From Morchella semilibera (taxonomy: Eukaryota; Ascomycota; Pezizomycetes; Pezizales; Morchellaceae), in the NCBI GenBank assembly GCA_009192285.1, contig WBVU01000004.1:2998001-3062000 (forward strand): 64,000 nt of DNA, in the 5' to 3' direction. Positions within the stretch are counted from its first letter, which is position 1. Every line of letters begins with the position of its first letter. The position numbers were made by a program, and so were the translations under genes. Positions 12,464-26,100 of the stretch are shown here, one piece after another. Below the pieces are notes generated by a model, which saw nothing but the letters and a program-made list of their open reading frames with translations, was not told where the DNA came from and made no database searches.

Positions 12464-15400
12464 TGTGACGGAGTAATCCGACGCAAAGAAGAAGATGACA
12501 ATGATGACGCAGAAGAACTCGAGGAGCACAGTCTCGGGACGAGGAGACTGACGAAGACAGAGGCAACACCGAGCAGGCACAAGCACAGGCACCGGCGAAG
12601 GCAAAGGCAAGGGCAAGGGCACAAGGGCACAGAGTAGGGAGAGTGAGGACTAGATGGACCTCAACGAGAATGATGAGAGATGCTATGAGTTTCCCCTCGT
12701 CTGAGGATCAAGTATTTAGTACGAGAGGCTATGGCTTGGAAATAGGAGTAGATTCCTATTTACCGAGATGACAGGAAGACGAGACAGAGAGAAAAGAAAG
12801 AAAAAACTAAGGAAAACATCTAACCCCCCTATTTAACACTCCCCTCCACCAGTCCGCTATGACTCATACATCACCTCATAGAAACCCATGGAAATCCATC
12901 GCATTCACATCTCATATTCCTCCCCACCATCTTCGCTATTTACATTACAAATCCATCACGCCACCGAATATCCTAGAACCCAATGACGACACCCCCCTTT
13001 AGCACACCCCTTCCTCGCTTAACCATTCCTAAACAATCACAACAGCGCTTCCACTACCAAACCCTTGGGACTAATGCCAAGACGCCGGGACAGATCAGGT
13101 CCCTTCCCAGGGCCTAGCTCCTGATAGGCTGAGGTTTCGAAGGATATCGATTATGAAATTCTTTTCGAAGATCAGGACTATGTTCGAGATCGCTTGAAGG
13201 TTGCCAAGAAGGTTCTTCATATCCAGCATATCTAACCAAGTACTCCACCCGTCGCCCCCTCTCCCGCAAATCCAATATCTCCGCTACTTCCCATTCAGTC
13301 TCTCCTTCAACTTCCACCGGTGGGGGTGGTTCAACAATTTGTCCGGGAACAGGATTTTTAACTGTCGGTGATAATAATGAAACGTGGAATACCGGATGTA
13401 TCTTCATAGAGACAGGTAATTCCAGCTAGTAAGCATCAGGGCTCACAATTCGTTTAATCGGGTAGGGACCGATTTGTTTCCAGTCAAGTTTTTTCGAGAG
13501 TCGTTTTGTTTCAATATTTCTAGTCGAGAGCCAGACAGAATCACCGACCGCATATTGAGGTTCCGGAGTTCGGTGTAAATTGGCCATCTCCTCCTGTATC
13601 TTCTGTGCCCTGAACATCTCACTTTTCAGGAAATCTACCACCTGAGACATCTCACGTGCCAACCCATTAGCCTGGTCCTCATTCACCGTCCGTCCGTGTT
13701 GTAAGGGTCCAAATGTCATTCTCGGATGTCTCCCATAGTTAGCCTGGAAGGGGGACATATTGGTAGTTTCGGAAATGTGATTATTAGTAGCAAGTTCGGC
13801 CAGAGGTAAAAGGTCCGCCCAGTTATCCTGTTGATATGATACATAACTGCGGAGGTACTGCTCTATAATCTCATCGACCCTTTCTGTTTGCCCATCGGTC
13901 TGAGGATGAAATGCTGTGGAATAGCGAGGGGCAATTTCCAGCCGTTCGCAGAGGACTTTCCAAAACTCAGCAGTCAGCTGTGTCCCTCGGTCGGAAACAA
14001 TAGTCTCGGATAGCCTATGTAACTTCCATACCTGCTCTAGGTATAGACGAGACAGATCCCTGGCGTTAACATTCTCCGTCGTGGGAATCAAATGCTTCAT
14101 CTTTGTCAACCGATCCACCACTACTAGAATGGCATTAAATCCACGACTCTCCGGAAGTCCCGTTACAAAATCCATCGTGACATCTGTCCAGGGTCCTTTG
14201 GGTACCAATAATGGGCGCAGAACTCCTTGTAGTGGATTATGGTTCGTCTTACTTCGCCGACAGGTATGGCAGTTCTGGACATAGCGGTCTGTATATTTCC
14301 GCATGGTCGGCCAATAATATTCCCGGCTGAGAAGTTCCAAAGTCTTTGATCGTCCAGGATGTTCAGCCGAAGGTTTATCGTGATATTCTTGTAGCAAATA
14401 GAGCTTGAGTTCGTCAAAGTCAGGGACATAAAGGGTATTCCGATAAAGCAATAACCCTTCCTCGTTTTCCTTGCACTCGCCCAACGAAATCTCTTTCGAT
14501 TGTCGAACGCCGTCCCGAAGCATGGATAGAACTTTGCTTGGAAAGCTATCACTCTGGTAAGCTTTGTTGAACAAATCAAGTACGGAAGACGATCCTTCAG
14601 CGGGTTCATTTGACAAAGAGCCCGCTAACAAACCTATCTTAGAATCCAAATTCTCCTTCTTCAAAACCACTCGGCTTTGTTGCTTCAATCTTTCGTCCCC
14701 CTCCTTCGGTAAATCCTTAGGCCTTCTAGTCAAAATATCAACTTTCCTTCCCTGCTTCCCTGGCCTATACTGAATAATAAAATTAAACCGAGATAGAAAC
14801 TCTGCCCAACGAGTTTGACGCCTATTCAGCAATTTAGTCGACATGAAGTACTCAAGATTGCGATGATCTGTAAGTACTTTGACTTGGAATTGAGCTGTCT
14901 CTAAATGAGGTCTCCATTCCTCGAAGCAACGAATAATGGCCAACAACTCCTTGTCGTAAATCTCGTAATTGCATTCTGCTGGCGAGTGTGTCTTGGAGAA
15001 GAAGGCGACTGGATGCAATATTCCTTCATCATCTCGTTGTGATAGTATCCCTGCCGACACATAATCCGACGCGTCGGTTTCTACAATAAATTCTTTTTCG
15101 GGATCAGGATGCATCAATATAGGAGCGGTGGTAAAAGCAGTCTTGAGTTTCTGAAACGCTTGTTCAACTTTTTGGGTCCACTCAAATCGTACATACTTTT
15201 TTGTCAAAGCAGTCAATGGCCGAGCCACTCGGGAGTAAGCATAGATAAAACGTCGATAGAAATTGGCAAACCCAAGGAATTCCTGAACCTCCTTCACTGT
15301 CTTCGGCGCTTCCCAATCCACAATCGTCTGTACCTTAGCAGGGTCCATCTTCATTCCTCCGGGAGTTAGAATCATGCCTAAGTATTTTGTCTCCTGCACG

Positions 15401-18400
15401 TTAAATTCACACTTCTCGCGCTTCAGGTGAACCTCATTGGCCTCTAGGGCTTTCAGTACTTGCTGCACATCCTGTTGGTGTTGCTCCAGGGTCTCCGAAT
15501 AAATAAGAATATCATCAAGATAAGCAGTAGCGCAACGGTCCAAGAAGGGTCGGAGAATATTATTAATCCAGCGTTGAAAAGTAGCAGGGGCATTGGTTAG
15601 ACCAAAAGGCATCACCAGATATTCCCAGTCTCCATAGCGAGTTCTAAAAGCCGTCTTCCACTCATTCCCCTCTTTAATCCTAATCTGATTGTAACCCCAA
15701 CTTAAATCCAATTTGGTAAAATAATTTGCCCTTGCTAGGTTGGCCATAGTTTCTGGTGTAAGGGGAAGAGGATATCAATCCTTAACCGTGATGGCATTTG
15801 GCTTCCGATAGTCAACGCACAAGCGTAAGGAACTATCAGCTTTCTTAACGAATAGCACCGGGGCGCCAGCTGGGGAGTTGCTAGACCTAAGAAACCCTTC
15901 TTCAAATTATCGGCCAAATAATTCCTCAACGCCTTCAACTCTTCTCGTGACATGCTATACATGGGACCAAAGGGTGGTGCTGTTCCTTCTTGTCGCTTTA
16001 TCTCATGATCATAGGAACGATGTGGTGGTAGCCTGGATGCATTGGTTTCATCAAATAGCTGCTGGAAACGTTGATAATCTATCGGAATCTTTCCATCAGG
16101 GTTGACAGGCATCTCCAATATTTTGTTGACGGCATATAGTGTGGTTGAATAGATTTGAACGGTAGGATCCTGAGCCAACTTCTTAAACGATCGAGGGGTA
16201 ACCGCTGAAATATGAGTAACTGGCCTTTCTGATGGTGGCGTTGAAATTCCCCGAGCAACAATAGGTTTGCGGTTGGTTATGCAATGTTCAAGACATACTG
16301 ATGACTGGAAGTGAATCTTATTCCTTCCACTATCAATCAAAACCCCATGTCTTCTCATCCAAGGTATTCCCATCACTATCGGGTAGTGCCCTAATTTCGT
16401 AACAAAGAAAGGACATTCCTCCACATGTCCATTAATCTCCAACTCCAACGTCACCTTCTTAACCACTTTTTCTGACTCAATAGGTATTCCATCAATCACA
16501 TCAACCTCCCTCTCAGTCCTCAAGTTCTTCATCTTCAATTCATAGCGGCGCACAAAGTCTTCGTCAATAAATGCATATCCCGACGCTCCAGTATCAATCA
16601 AAGCATAGGTGGGTACAATAGATTTTTTATTTTGCGAAATAGAACAAACTACAATCAATTGATTCCCATCCATCTCTCCTTCTGATACTGAAAACGTAGA
16701 AATAGACACCTTAGAAAAGACTTTAGGAGGTCCCTGGGCTATGCCGCTTAGGCCAGGGACGAATCTTTTAACTCCTCCTCATCTGACGATAAATCCTCCT
16801 CCTTTTCCTTCTTCTCCTTCTTCGCTTCCAACAACGCTCTCCTCATCCTGGGTGCTGCCCTTCCCGAGGGCGAAAGCTTACAATCCCTAACCAAATGTCC
16901 AACCCCCCCGCAATAATAACAACGATTCTCCACACGACGTGCCTCCCTTTCTCTCAGATCCAGGCGACGATAACTATTAGACAGATCCATAGGTACAGCT
17001 CCCCCTGGAGTATAGGAAGGGTGGGCCGCTGGCGCAGCACTCTTCGGTGGTGATTGGGGTGGTCCTCGTACGACTGGAGATGTTGCTGGTGCAACGGGAG
17101 GAGGAGGAGCAAAGGGGCGCGGAGCAGGGGCACTTGGAATCTGGAAACGAAATCTCCCCATCTTGGCCTGTAGCGCCCGTTGCTTATTATCAAGACGTTG
17201 AAGGAGCAGCCCGCAGTCCTTAATCGTGGTTGGTGTTTCATTCTGAATCATCAGGACCATTAGGTCCTGGTTAAGTCCTTCCAACAAACATTCAATCTTA
17301 GCCGCTTCGTTGAATTCAGAGTCGACAGCATATCGCTGAAACTCTGCAAAGTACTCAGAAAAGGTGCGTTGGCGCTGCCTGATCTCCCTCAAGTTACGAG
17401 CGGCAGTGGCGGCGCGGTCTGGATCCCCAAAAGCATTATTCAAAATTTCAAAAAACTCCGCCATAGAATTGAGAGCGATTCCTTCATCCGTAATATAAGC
17501 AAGAAATTGATCCGCCGCTGGTCCGTCCAGTCGAGAAATGGAATATGCAAGTTGTTGGGCCGAGGTAGGAAAACGATCGAGGTTGGCCGTGAACTTAATC
17601 TGTAGTTGTCTCTGGAAGGTCTTAAGAATCTTACGATCGCCCCGGTATTTCTCCAGGTCGGGGAGTTTCTCTGATTTAGATGACTTGGTTAAGTTGTCGT
17701 GGATCTCCTCTAAACCTCCTTTGACTCCTTCTTGCAACTTCTTGATCTTAGCCCGTAGTCCCTGGATTTCTTTATGGAACTCGGCTCGGCTTTGTTCTGT
17801 TTCGGAGTGATGGGTGGTGATATCGACAGCATATTGCTGGACCCCTCCGTGCGCTCTTTGAAGGAGGGCATACGCTTGCTTCGCTTCTTCCGTTGCGGCG
17901 GGGTCCACTTCAGGGTGAGCGACAAAGAATCCTTCGAGATCCGTATGGAGCTTTTGATAATTAAATGCATTGGTAGCTGGAGAGGTCATGGTAGACTATG
18001 GTGCGAGGAACTTGGACTGTGCCAGTCGAGTGAGGATGGTCTCGTCTTAGTGTGACGGAGTAATCCGCCGCAAAGAAGAATATGACAATGATGACGCAGA
18101 AGAACTCGAGGAGCACAGTATCGGGACGAGGAGACTGACGAAGACAGAAGCAACACCGAGCAGGCACAAGCACAGTCACCGGCGAAGGGAAAGGCAAGGG
18201 CAAGGGCACAAGGGCACAGAGCAGGGAGAGTCAGGACCAGATGGACCTCAACGAGAACGATGAGAGATGCTATGAGTTTCCCCTCCATCAGCAAACTCAA
18301 CTTGTGACTGGAGTCTCCCAGCAGTCTCCCGGGTCTCCTGAGAGTCTCCTGAGACTCCTGGATATTTTTTGAGTCTCCTGAGGCTCAGGAGACATCAGGA

Positions 18401-18818
18401 GACAAATCAAGTCTTGCTGATGTCGTCTGAGGATCAAGTATTTAGTACGAGAGGCTATGGCTTGGAAATAGGATTAGATTCCTATGTACCGAGATGACAG
18501 GAAGACGAGACAGAGAGAAAAGAAAGAAAAAACTAAAGAAAACATCTAACCCCCCTATTTAACACTCCCCTCCACCAGTCCGCTATGACTCATACATCAC
18601 CTCATAGAAACCCATGGAAATCCATCGCATCCACATCTCATATACCTCCCCACCATCTTCGCTATTTACATTACAAATCCATCACGCCACCGAATCTCCT
18701 AGAACCTAATGACGACACCCCCCTTTAGCACACCCCTTCCTCGCTTAACCATTCCTAAACAATCACAACAGCGCTTCCACTACCGAACCCTCGGGACTAA
18801 TGCCAAGACGCCGGGACA
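12464..18818 (-). mobile_element. Ty3/Gypsy chromovirus, family 1, both LTRs, TSD CATCT
   Basis: LTRs are 12464-13092 (629 bp) and 18051-18818 (768 bp, of which 137 bp is an inserted MITE). Exact CATCT duplications lie at 12459-12463 and 18819-18823. On the minus strand, gag occupies 17989-16748: a capsid-like region, then a zinc knuckle CYYCGGVGHLVRDC near its end. Pol occupies about 16709-13114: protease DTGASGYAF, reverse transcriptase AYLDDILIY, RNase H, integrase with [11 protein letters not shown] and the H-H-C-C region, and a C-terminal chromodomain. Fossil with roughly two to three breaks. By eye the two LTRs differ at about 3% of sites, so the insertion is fairly recent on the scale of this nest. 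Confidence 0.92.
18286..18422 (+). mobile_element. MITE (CATCAGCAA family), full-length 137 bp, in an LTR
   Basis: It begins CATCAGCAAACTCAACTTGT and ends AAGTCTTGCTGATG. The sister LTR (around 12700) shows the empty site CCCCTCGTCTGAGG. Here the site reads CCCCTC-MITE-TCGTCTGAGG, so the insertion duplicated the two bases TC. Confidence 0.9.
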
Positions 18819-18984
18819 CATCTCTTCTAATTACATTATAAATCCATCACGCCATAGAATACCCCAGAACCCAATGACGACACCCTCCCTTTATTGTATC
18901 TCCCCCTCGCTTAACATTTCTTTAGTAATAACAATAGTGCTTTGACTACCGAACTCTCGAGACCGATGCCAAGACGCTAGGATA

Positions 18985-20831
18985 AATACAAGGTATGGTT
19001 ATAATGGGTTTCTATGAGTTTCTATAGGCTGATGTATGGGTTATACTAAACTGTTGAACGTGAATGTTAAATAGCAGATGTAAATATTTTCCTGAATTCG
19101 TTTTTTCTTTTCCTTGATCGAGTGGCCAGAAAATAATGTGACAAATGACAATAATCTGGTAGAACGACTTAAAGAACACAGTCAGAGGCACTGAGGATAC
19201 CAGGCAGGTACAAGCACAGGCATCGGCGAAGGGAAAGGCAAGGGCAGAGGCAAAGAGTACCGTGCGGAATAGGGAAAGTGAAGACTATATAAAACTAAGG
19301 GCGAGCATAAGGAGAAACTATGAGGTCAGCTTCTGAGAAGGCGAGTTTAGAGGCCAGGGCTATGACTATGAATAGGAGTATATTCCTATTTACTGTCGTA
19401 ATAGGAAGACGAGAGAGAGAGGAAAGACAGAAAGAACTAAGGAAAACATCTATACGCACTATATAATACCTTCCTTCGTTAGTCCTGTATGACTCATACA
19501 TCAGCTCATAGAAATCTATAGAAACTCCTATGTAACCATACCTCGTATTCCTCCCCACGATTTCCATAAATACTATTACCAATCCTTCCTGCAACCAAAC
19601 CTTATGGAAACAAATAACAACCTCACCTCATGGAAACAAATGACGACAATCTCACCTCATCTCATTTCATCTGGCTTAGCATAACTGTGACGGAGTAACC
19701 TGATGCAAAGAAGAAGATGACAATGACGATGCAGAAGAACCTGAGGTGCACAGCCAGAGCAATGAGGAGACCGACAAAGACAAAGGCAACACCGGGCAGG
19801 CACAGGCACAGGCACAGGCAAAGGCAAAGGCAAGGACAAAGGCACAAGGGCACAGGGAAAGGAGAGTGAGGACCGGATGGACCTCAATGGGAACGATGAG
19901 AAGTACTATGAGTTTCCTCTTTCAGGAGGACAGAGTCTTGGGTACGAGAAGCTATGGTTCAGAAATAGGAGTAGATTCCTATGGACCGAGATAACAGAAA
20001 AACGAGACAGAGAGAAAAGAAAGAAAGAACTAAGGAAATCATCTACACCCGTTATTTAACACCTCTCCTCCACCAGTCCACTATGACTCAATTATAAGCT
20101 CATAGAAACCCATAGAAATCCACCGCATCCACACCTCGTATTCCTTCCCACCATCTCTGCTATTTGCATTACAAATCTATCACGCCATCGAATCTCCTTG
20201 TCTCGACGGCTTGGCATCGGTTACGAGGGTTCGGTAGTCGAAGCGCTGTTGTGATTGTTTAGGAATGGTTAAGCAAGGAAGGGGTGTGCTAAGAAAGGAT
20301 TGTCATTATTTGGTTCTAAGAGATTCAATGGCGTGATGGATTTGTAATGTAAATAGCGTAGATAGTAGGGAGGATTATCAGGTAGGGGTACGATGGGTTT
20401 CCATAGATTTCTATGAGCTGATGTATGAGTCATAGCGGACCGGTGGAGGAGAAGTGTTAAATAGCGGGGTTAGTCTCAAGGGGGCATCAAGGGTATAGCT
20501 TCGTTCCGCAGGGTGCGGGGTAGTGGCAGCGATACTTCCCAAGAGGGGGGAAGTATGAACGAGAAGTATGGAAGACAGCGATAGTCACTAGTAGAAAATA
20601 GAGACTATAATGTATTGTGGATAGATACAGAAGAGGTTGCGTAAAGAGAAAAGAGAAAGAACGAAAATACCGAAGTAGGCACTGTTGCCTCCCTTATATA
20701 TCCCTTATCCCGGAGCCAAGCTTGACTCATACCCTCGCGTAACCCTAGCCATGACTCACATTCTCGCATAACAGAAACCCATAGAACCTATTCTGACTCA
20801 TCCCCGCCTCCTAGCTTACAGTAATCCCAAC
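18985..20831. mobile_element. mosaic of LTR family 1 fragments in both orientations
   Basis: The pieces in order are: a plus-orientation LTR fragment (18985-19114); a divergent minus-orientation LTR (about 19115-19685); a minus-orientation fragment starting TGTGACGGAGTAACC (19686-20198); a plus-orientation fragment starting TGTCTCGACGGCTTGG (20199-20472); and 20473-20831, which is not family 1 and may be part of another LTR (it has CTTATATATCCC followed by a run of short ATGACTCA-type motifs). No host gene was seen. Confidence 0.6.
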
Positions 20832-21462
20832 TGTCCCGGCGTTTTGGCATTGGTCCCGACAGCTTGGTAGGCGATGCACGGTTGTGGTTGTTAGGGTAAC
20901 GTTAAACGAGAGTGGGGAGTACAAGGTGGAGGTTGTCGTCATTGGGTTCTGGGAGGTTCGATGGCGTGATGGATTGGTAATGTAGAATAGCGGAGATGGT
21001 GGGGAGGATTACGAGGTGTGGTAGCGATGGGTTTCCATGAGGTTCTATGAGCGAAAGTGTGAGTCATAACGGACTAGCGGAGGAGGTGTGTTAAATAGCG
21101 GGGATAGATGTTTTCCTTAGTTCTTTCTTTCTTTTCTCTCTGTCTCGTCTTCCTGTTATTTCGGTAGATAGGAATCTACTCCTATTCTCAAGCCATAGCC
21201 TCTCGTACCCAATCTTGATTCTCTAACGAGGGGAAACTCATAGCATCTCTCATCGTTCTCGTTGAGGTCCATCTGGTCCTCACTTTCTCTGCTCTGTGTC
21301 CCTGTGCCTTTGCCCTTGCCTTTGCCTTCGCCGGTGCCTGTGCTTGTGCCTGCCCGGTATTGCCTTTGTCTTCGTCGGTCTCCTCGTCCCTAGACTGTTC
21401 TCCTCGGGTTCTTCTGCGTCATCATTGTCATCTTCTTCTTTGCGTTGGGTTACTCCGTCACA
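20832..21462 (+). mobile_element. LTR family 1, complete solo LTR
   Basis: A 631-bp plus-orientation LTR from TGTCCCGGCGTTTTGG to ...TACTCCGTCACA. The flanks (CCAAC on the left, ATGGA on the right) do not match, so one side was probably exchanged by recombination. Confidence 0.8.
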
Positions 21463-21902
21463 ATGGACCTCAACGAGAATGATGAGAGGTACTATGGGTT
21501 TCCTCTTTCAACAGGACAGAGTCTTTGCTATGAGGGACTATGGCTTGGAAATAGGAGTAGATTCCTATGTACCGAGATAACAGGAAGACGAGACGAAGAG
21601 AAAAGAAAGAAAGAACTAAGGAAAACATCTAACCCCGCTATTTAACACTTCCCCTCCACCAGTCCGCTATGACTCATACATCAGTTCATAGAAACCCACA
21701 GAAATCCGTCGCATCCATACCTCATATTTCCCCCCACCATCTCCACTATTTACATTACAAATCCATCACGCTATCGAACCTCCTAGATCCCAATGACGAC
21801 ACCTTCCTTTAATACACCCCTTCCTCGCTTAACCATTCCTAAACAATTACAACAGCGCTTCAACTACCGAACCCCCGGAACTGATGCCAAGACGCCGGAA
21901 CA
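21463..21902 (-). mobile_element. LTR family 1 fragment, minus orientation
   Basis: It starts at an internal LTR position (ATGGACCTCAACGAGAATGA) and ends at ...GACGCCGGAACA. It lies directly against the complete LTR 20832-21462 in inverted orientation. Confidence 0.75.
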
Positions 21903-22055
21903 CTTCGCAATTGACCACGACGGTGGGATTTTGAAGTATTTGATGATACCAATTCGACAATGATTGATGATATCAATTATATTGATATACCAGAACATCT
22001 ACAAACAGAAAAGCTCAGGCTGTTTGGGTAAGGGTACAAGCTGGTATAAGCTCAG

Positions 22056-22737
22056 TGTAATAGAGTACCCGACACAAGGTACATCAGCAAACTCAACTTG
22101 TGACTAGAGTCTCCCAACAGTATCCCGGGCCTCTTGAGAGTCTCCTGATACTCCTAGATATTTTTTGAGTCTCCTGAGGCTCAGGAGAGAGCAGGAGACA
22201 AATGAAGTCTTGCTGATGCAGGCACAAGCACAGGCAATGGGGAAGGCAAAGGCAACAGCAGAGGCGCATGAGTGCAGAGCAGGGAGAGTGAGGACCAGAT
22301 TGACCTCAACGAGAACGATAAAGGGTACTATAGGTTCCCTCAAAGGAAGATAGGATCTTGCGTGCAAGGAACTATAGCTTGAGCATAGGAGTATATTCCT
22401 ATGTACTGAGATAACAGGAAGACGAGACAGAGAGAAAAGAAAGAAAGAACTAAGGGAAACATCTATGTCCGCTATTTAACACCTCTCCTCCATCAGTCCA
22501 CTATGACTCACACATTCGCTCATAGAAACCTATAGAAATCCATCGCAACCACACTTCGTATTCCTCCCCACCATCTCGCCAATTCCTATCATCAATCCAT
22601 CACACCATCGAATCTCATAGAACCTAATGACGACATCCCCACCTCATCTCTCCCCATCCTCGCTTCAACTAACTCCATCCGTCGCAACAGCGTTACGACC
22701 ACCGAACTATCAGGATCGATGCCAAGACCCCGGGACA
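22056..22737 (-). mobile_element. solo LTR, family 1, TSD CTCAG, carrying a MITE
   Basis: The plus strand runs TGTAATAGAGTACCCGAC to ...GACCCCGGGACA, with exact CTCAG duplications at 22051-22055 and 22738-22742. A MITE occupies 22082-22218, and part of the normal LTR sequence next to it is gone. Confidence 0.85.
22082..22218 (+). mobile_element. MITE (CATCAGCAA family), full-length 137 bp
   Basis: Ends are CATCAGCAAACTCAACTTGT and AAGTCTTGCTGATG. The inside has TCTCCTGA/TCAGGAGA repeats around a TATTTTTTGAGTCTCC core. It is inserted in the solo LTR 22056-22737. The two-base flanks differ (TA on the left, CA on the right). Confidence 0.85.
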
Positions 22738-23172
22738 CTCAGGGAAAAGAATTTGAATAAGGTCATGACGATGTATTTGGAAAGATAATACAGAACATAT
22801 GTCTTTAATTCAACAAACAGTTCAAAATCACCATTCTCAACTGAAGATGATATTGCTATCAATTCAGATACTCCAATATCAAAAGGCAAAGGAAAGATTT
22901 GCAACCCATGGTAGGAACAAATGCTGGTGAGGCAAAATTTAAGCACCAATGTGCAGAATTGTTTAAGGGGTCAAAAATCAAGGAAGTGGCGAAAGGTTAG
23001 TTTGATAAAATTCTTTCATTTATATTAACTAATAAATAATCTTTTTAGATTTTTGAAAATATGGCAGCTTGTAATACCAATCGTTCGGGTCCAGCTTCTA
23101 AATCATGAATGGAGGACTTAATCAAAATACATAAACGACAAGAAATTCGCAAAAAGCAACCAACTGGCAGTT

Positions 23173-26100
23173 TCTAATGAGGCGGGGTCGGGTCAGGGGT
23201 AGGTTCAGAAACAATGACAAGGACGAGGTTCGCTCAAGAGATACCCGAGGCGAAGCAGGTTTACGTTCGAGTTCAGGTTCGGGGTCAAGTTCAGGAACAA
23301 GGCGCAGACTGGAGGGCCGAAGTCAAAGTGATATATTGCTAGCAGAAAGAAGACGTTGCCTGAAGAGGCAAAAACATAGAAAAGAACAGACACTATATAT
23401 ACAATTACCCCGTCGCACCGCTGACTCATAACCATAGAATCCCATAGAACCTCCCCCACTTCCGTACCACCTATACTATTCCCAATACCCATACTTCTAA
23501 CCCGATACTACCCCATCTTTCCTAGCGCTTACATTCTATCACCCGAGCTCCTTCCTAATCCATCGTTCTACTTCCGACATCGACCGATACTATCCAACAA
23601 CCCTGTTCCGAAGACGCCTTGGCGGCAGGCGAGGTGTAGGGGGCGGAGCCGTGATAGTTGCCCTCTCATTAGGTTCGAGCTCCGCGAGAACTCCGTCAGG
23701 TCTCGGCTTGGTGGGATATGCTGTATGAAACGGATTAACAGACGGGGGACATTGGTAAGATTCTCCGCGTACTCCCAGGTTGGCGCATCATAGCCCTTCC
23801 ACTTAACCAAATACTGCAGTCGTGAGTAGCGAAGGCGAGAGTCTAGAAGTTCGTCGACTTCCCATTCTTCATCACCATCAACAATCACCGGAGGTGCCGG
23901 AGGGGGGACATGTCCTGGTAGAGGATCCGTAGCGCAGGGCTCGAGCTTTGATACATGAAAGACAGGATGTATTTTCATAGTAGAGGGGAGATCAAGTTCA
24001 TAGGCATAGGGGCTAATAACCGACTTGATCTTAAACCTGCCGAGTTGTTTCCAATCAAGTTTCCGGGAGGGTCTAGTGGTCTAGATATTCCTGGCATTAA
24101 GCCATACTTCATCACCCACTTTATACAGAGGAGCAGGGACTCGACGGGTATTGGCGTTAGTCTCCTGTCGATCTTGAGCATATCGTATTTCAGCTTGTAA
24201 CTGATCGTGGATCTCGGCGATCTTTCGAACAAGCGCATTAGTATCCTGGAGGCGATCCAAAAGCGGAGGCAATGCCAAATTCTCCGTAAAGCGAAGATCA
24301 AATCCATAGTTGGCCATAAAAGGAGAGACCTGCGTCGTATCCGAGGAATGATTATTCGAAGCAAATTCAGCAAGCGGTAGCCAATCCACCCAGTCATCCT
24401 GTTGATAAGAAACATAACTTCTCAAATATTGTTCCATCACCGCATTAATCCACTCCGTTTGGCCATCCGTTTCAGGGTGGAAGGCAGAAGACATCGCAAT
24501 ATTAATTTTAAGAATCTTGCACAAGGATTTCCAAAATCCGGATGTAAACTGAGTACCCCGGTCGGAGACAATACTGGTGGGAAGACCATGAAGTTTCCAA
24601 ACATGATCAATAAACAAGCGTGTAAGGTCTTCACATCCGGTGGTAGTATTATAGGTACATCAGCAAACTCAACTTATGACTGGAGTCTCCCAACAGTCTC
24701 CCGGGTCTCCTGAGAGTCTCCTGAGACTCCTGGAGGTTTTTTGAGTCTCCTGAGACCCAGGAGACATCAGAAGACAAATGAAGTCTTGCTGATGTAATAT
24801 AGTGCCGCATCTTTGATAGACGATTGACTACTACGAGAATCGCATCTCTTCCCTTGCTTTCCGGCAGTCCTGTAACGAAATCCATGGAAATATGTGTCCA
24901 AGGTCTCTGAGGAATCGGTAGAGGTCGAAGAACTCCATAGGGGGCATGACGAGCAGTCTTACTACAACTACAGGTATGACAATTCCTAACATAGCGGTCC
25001 ACTGTATTGCGCATCCCTGGCCAATAATAAGAACGGGCGAGGAGTTGGAAGGTTTTTGCTTTCCCGGGGTGGCCTGCAGACGGAGCATCATGGTGTTCTT
25101 TCAACAGATGCAAGTGCAGAGACGCATCGTCTGGGACAAAACGTTTTCCGCGGTAGGTCAGGAGGCCTTTCCTGGTCGAACATTCTGCTAGGGTAATCTC
25201 TCGGGAATGCCTAACGCCGTCTCGAAGAAGTCCTAAGATTTTATTCGGAAATGGGTTAGTGATATAAGCCTGTTCAAAGAATTTTTCTAGGGGTGACTGT
25301 CCTCGGACAGCCGGAATGGCTGTCAACAAACCCAAATTATGGGACTTCAACACTGTCTGACTTTGCTGCGTCAGGTGTTCATCCCCCTCTTTAGGTAGAT
25401 CTCCTGATCTCCTAGTCAATGCATCCGGTTTCCCTCCTTGCTTCCCCGGTCGATACTTAATCACATAATTAAAACGAGAAAGAAACTCTGACCAGCGTGC
25501 CTGTCAACGATTCAAATCCCTCTTGGTCATAAAATATTCCAGGTTCCGATGGTCGCTCAGAACTTCAATAGATTCGGCGACACCCATCAGTTCAGCTCTC
25601 CATTCTTCAAAGCACTTAATAATGGCCAACAATTCCTTATCATAGATTTCGTAATTACATTCGGCGGGGGAGTGAGTTCCGGAAAAGAAGGCGACGGGAT
25701 GCAGAATATTCTCATCACTATACTGAGAGAGCGTACCACCCGAAACATAGTCTGATGCGTCCGTTTCCACTATAGCTTGACGATCGAAATCAAAATGACG
25801 AAGAATCGGGGCCGTAGTAAATACGGTTTTAAGTCCTTCAAAGGCTTCTTCGCAAGCAGGTGACCAAACAAACACAACATTCCCTTTGGTCAACGTAGTA
25901 AGAGGACGAACAATTCCCGAGTAATTTTTAATAAAACGCCGATAGAAATTCGCCCAACCATTAAACACCTGTATATCCCTAACGTTTAGGGGACGGGCCC
26001 ACTTAACGATGGTTTCAATCTTTATGGGGTCGAGCTTTAGGCCTTCGGTGGTAACAATCATTCCCAGATACTTTACTTCCTTGACTTGGAATTCGCATTT

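Larger units (their letters stand above)
11991..18984 (-). mobile_element. solo LTR, family 1 divergent subtype, TSD AATAC, split by a whole element
   Basis: The left part, 11991-12463, starts TGTAATGAAGTAGCCGG; the right part, 18819-18984, ends ...AAGACGCTAGGATA. Exact AATAC duplications lie at 11986-11990 and 18985-18989. The gap holds the family-1 element 12464-18818. The sequence is more diverged than most family-1 LTRs here, so it is older. It sits inside a still older plus-orientation LTR whose pieces flank it at about 11719-11990 and 18985-19114. Confidence 0.8.
21903..23172. other. unassigned AT-rich segment split by a solo LTR
   Basis: The segments 21903-22055 and 22738-23172 were one stretch before the solo LTR 22056-22737 inserted, as shown by its CTCAG duplication. 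Translations show short Lys/Asn/Ser-rich frames with stops and no motif I can name. The composition differs from the LTRs around it. It is probably a decayed transposon or gene fragment. Confidence 0.4.

Noticed and set aside
19740-19870. Frames rich in Ala/Gln/Lys or Cys/Leu in LTR sequence
   Set aside because: They come from the degenerate GGCACA/GGCAAA repeats of family-1 LTRs and recur wherever such an LTR lies; they are not genes.
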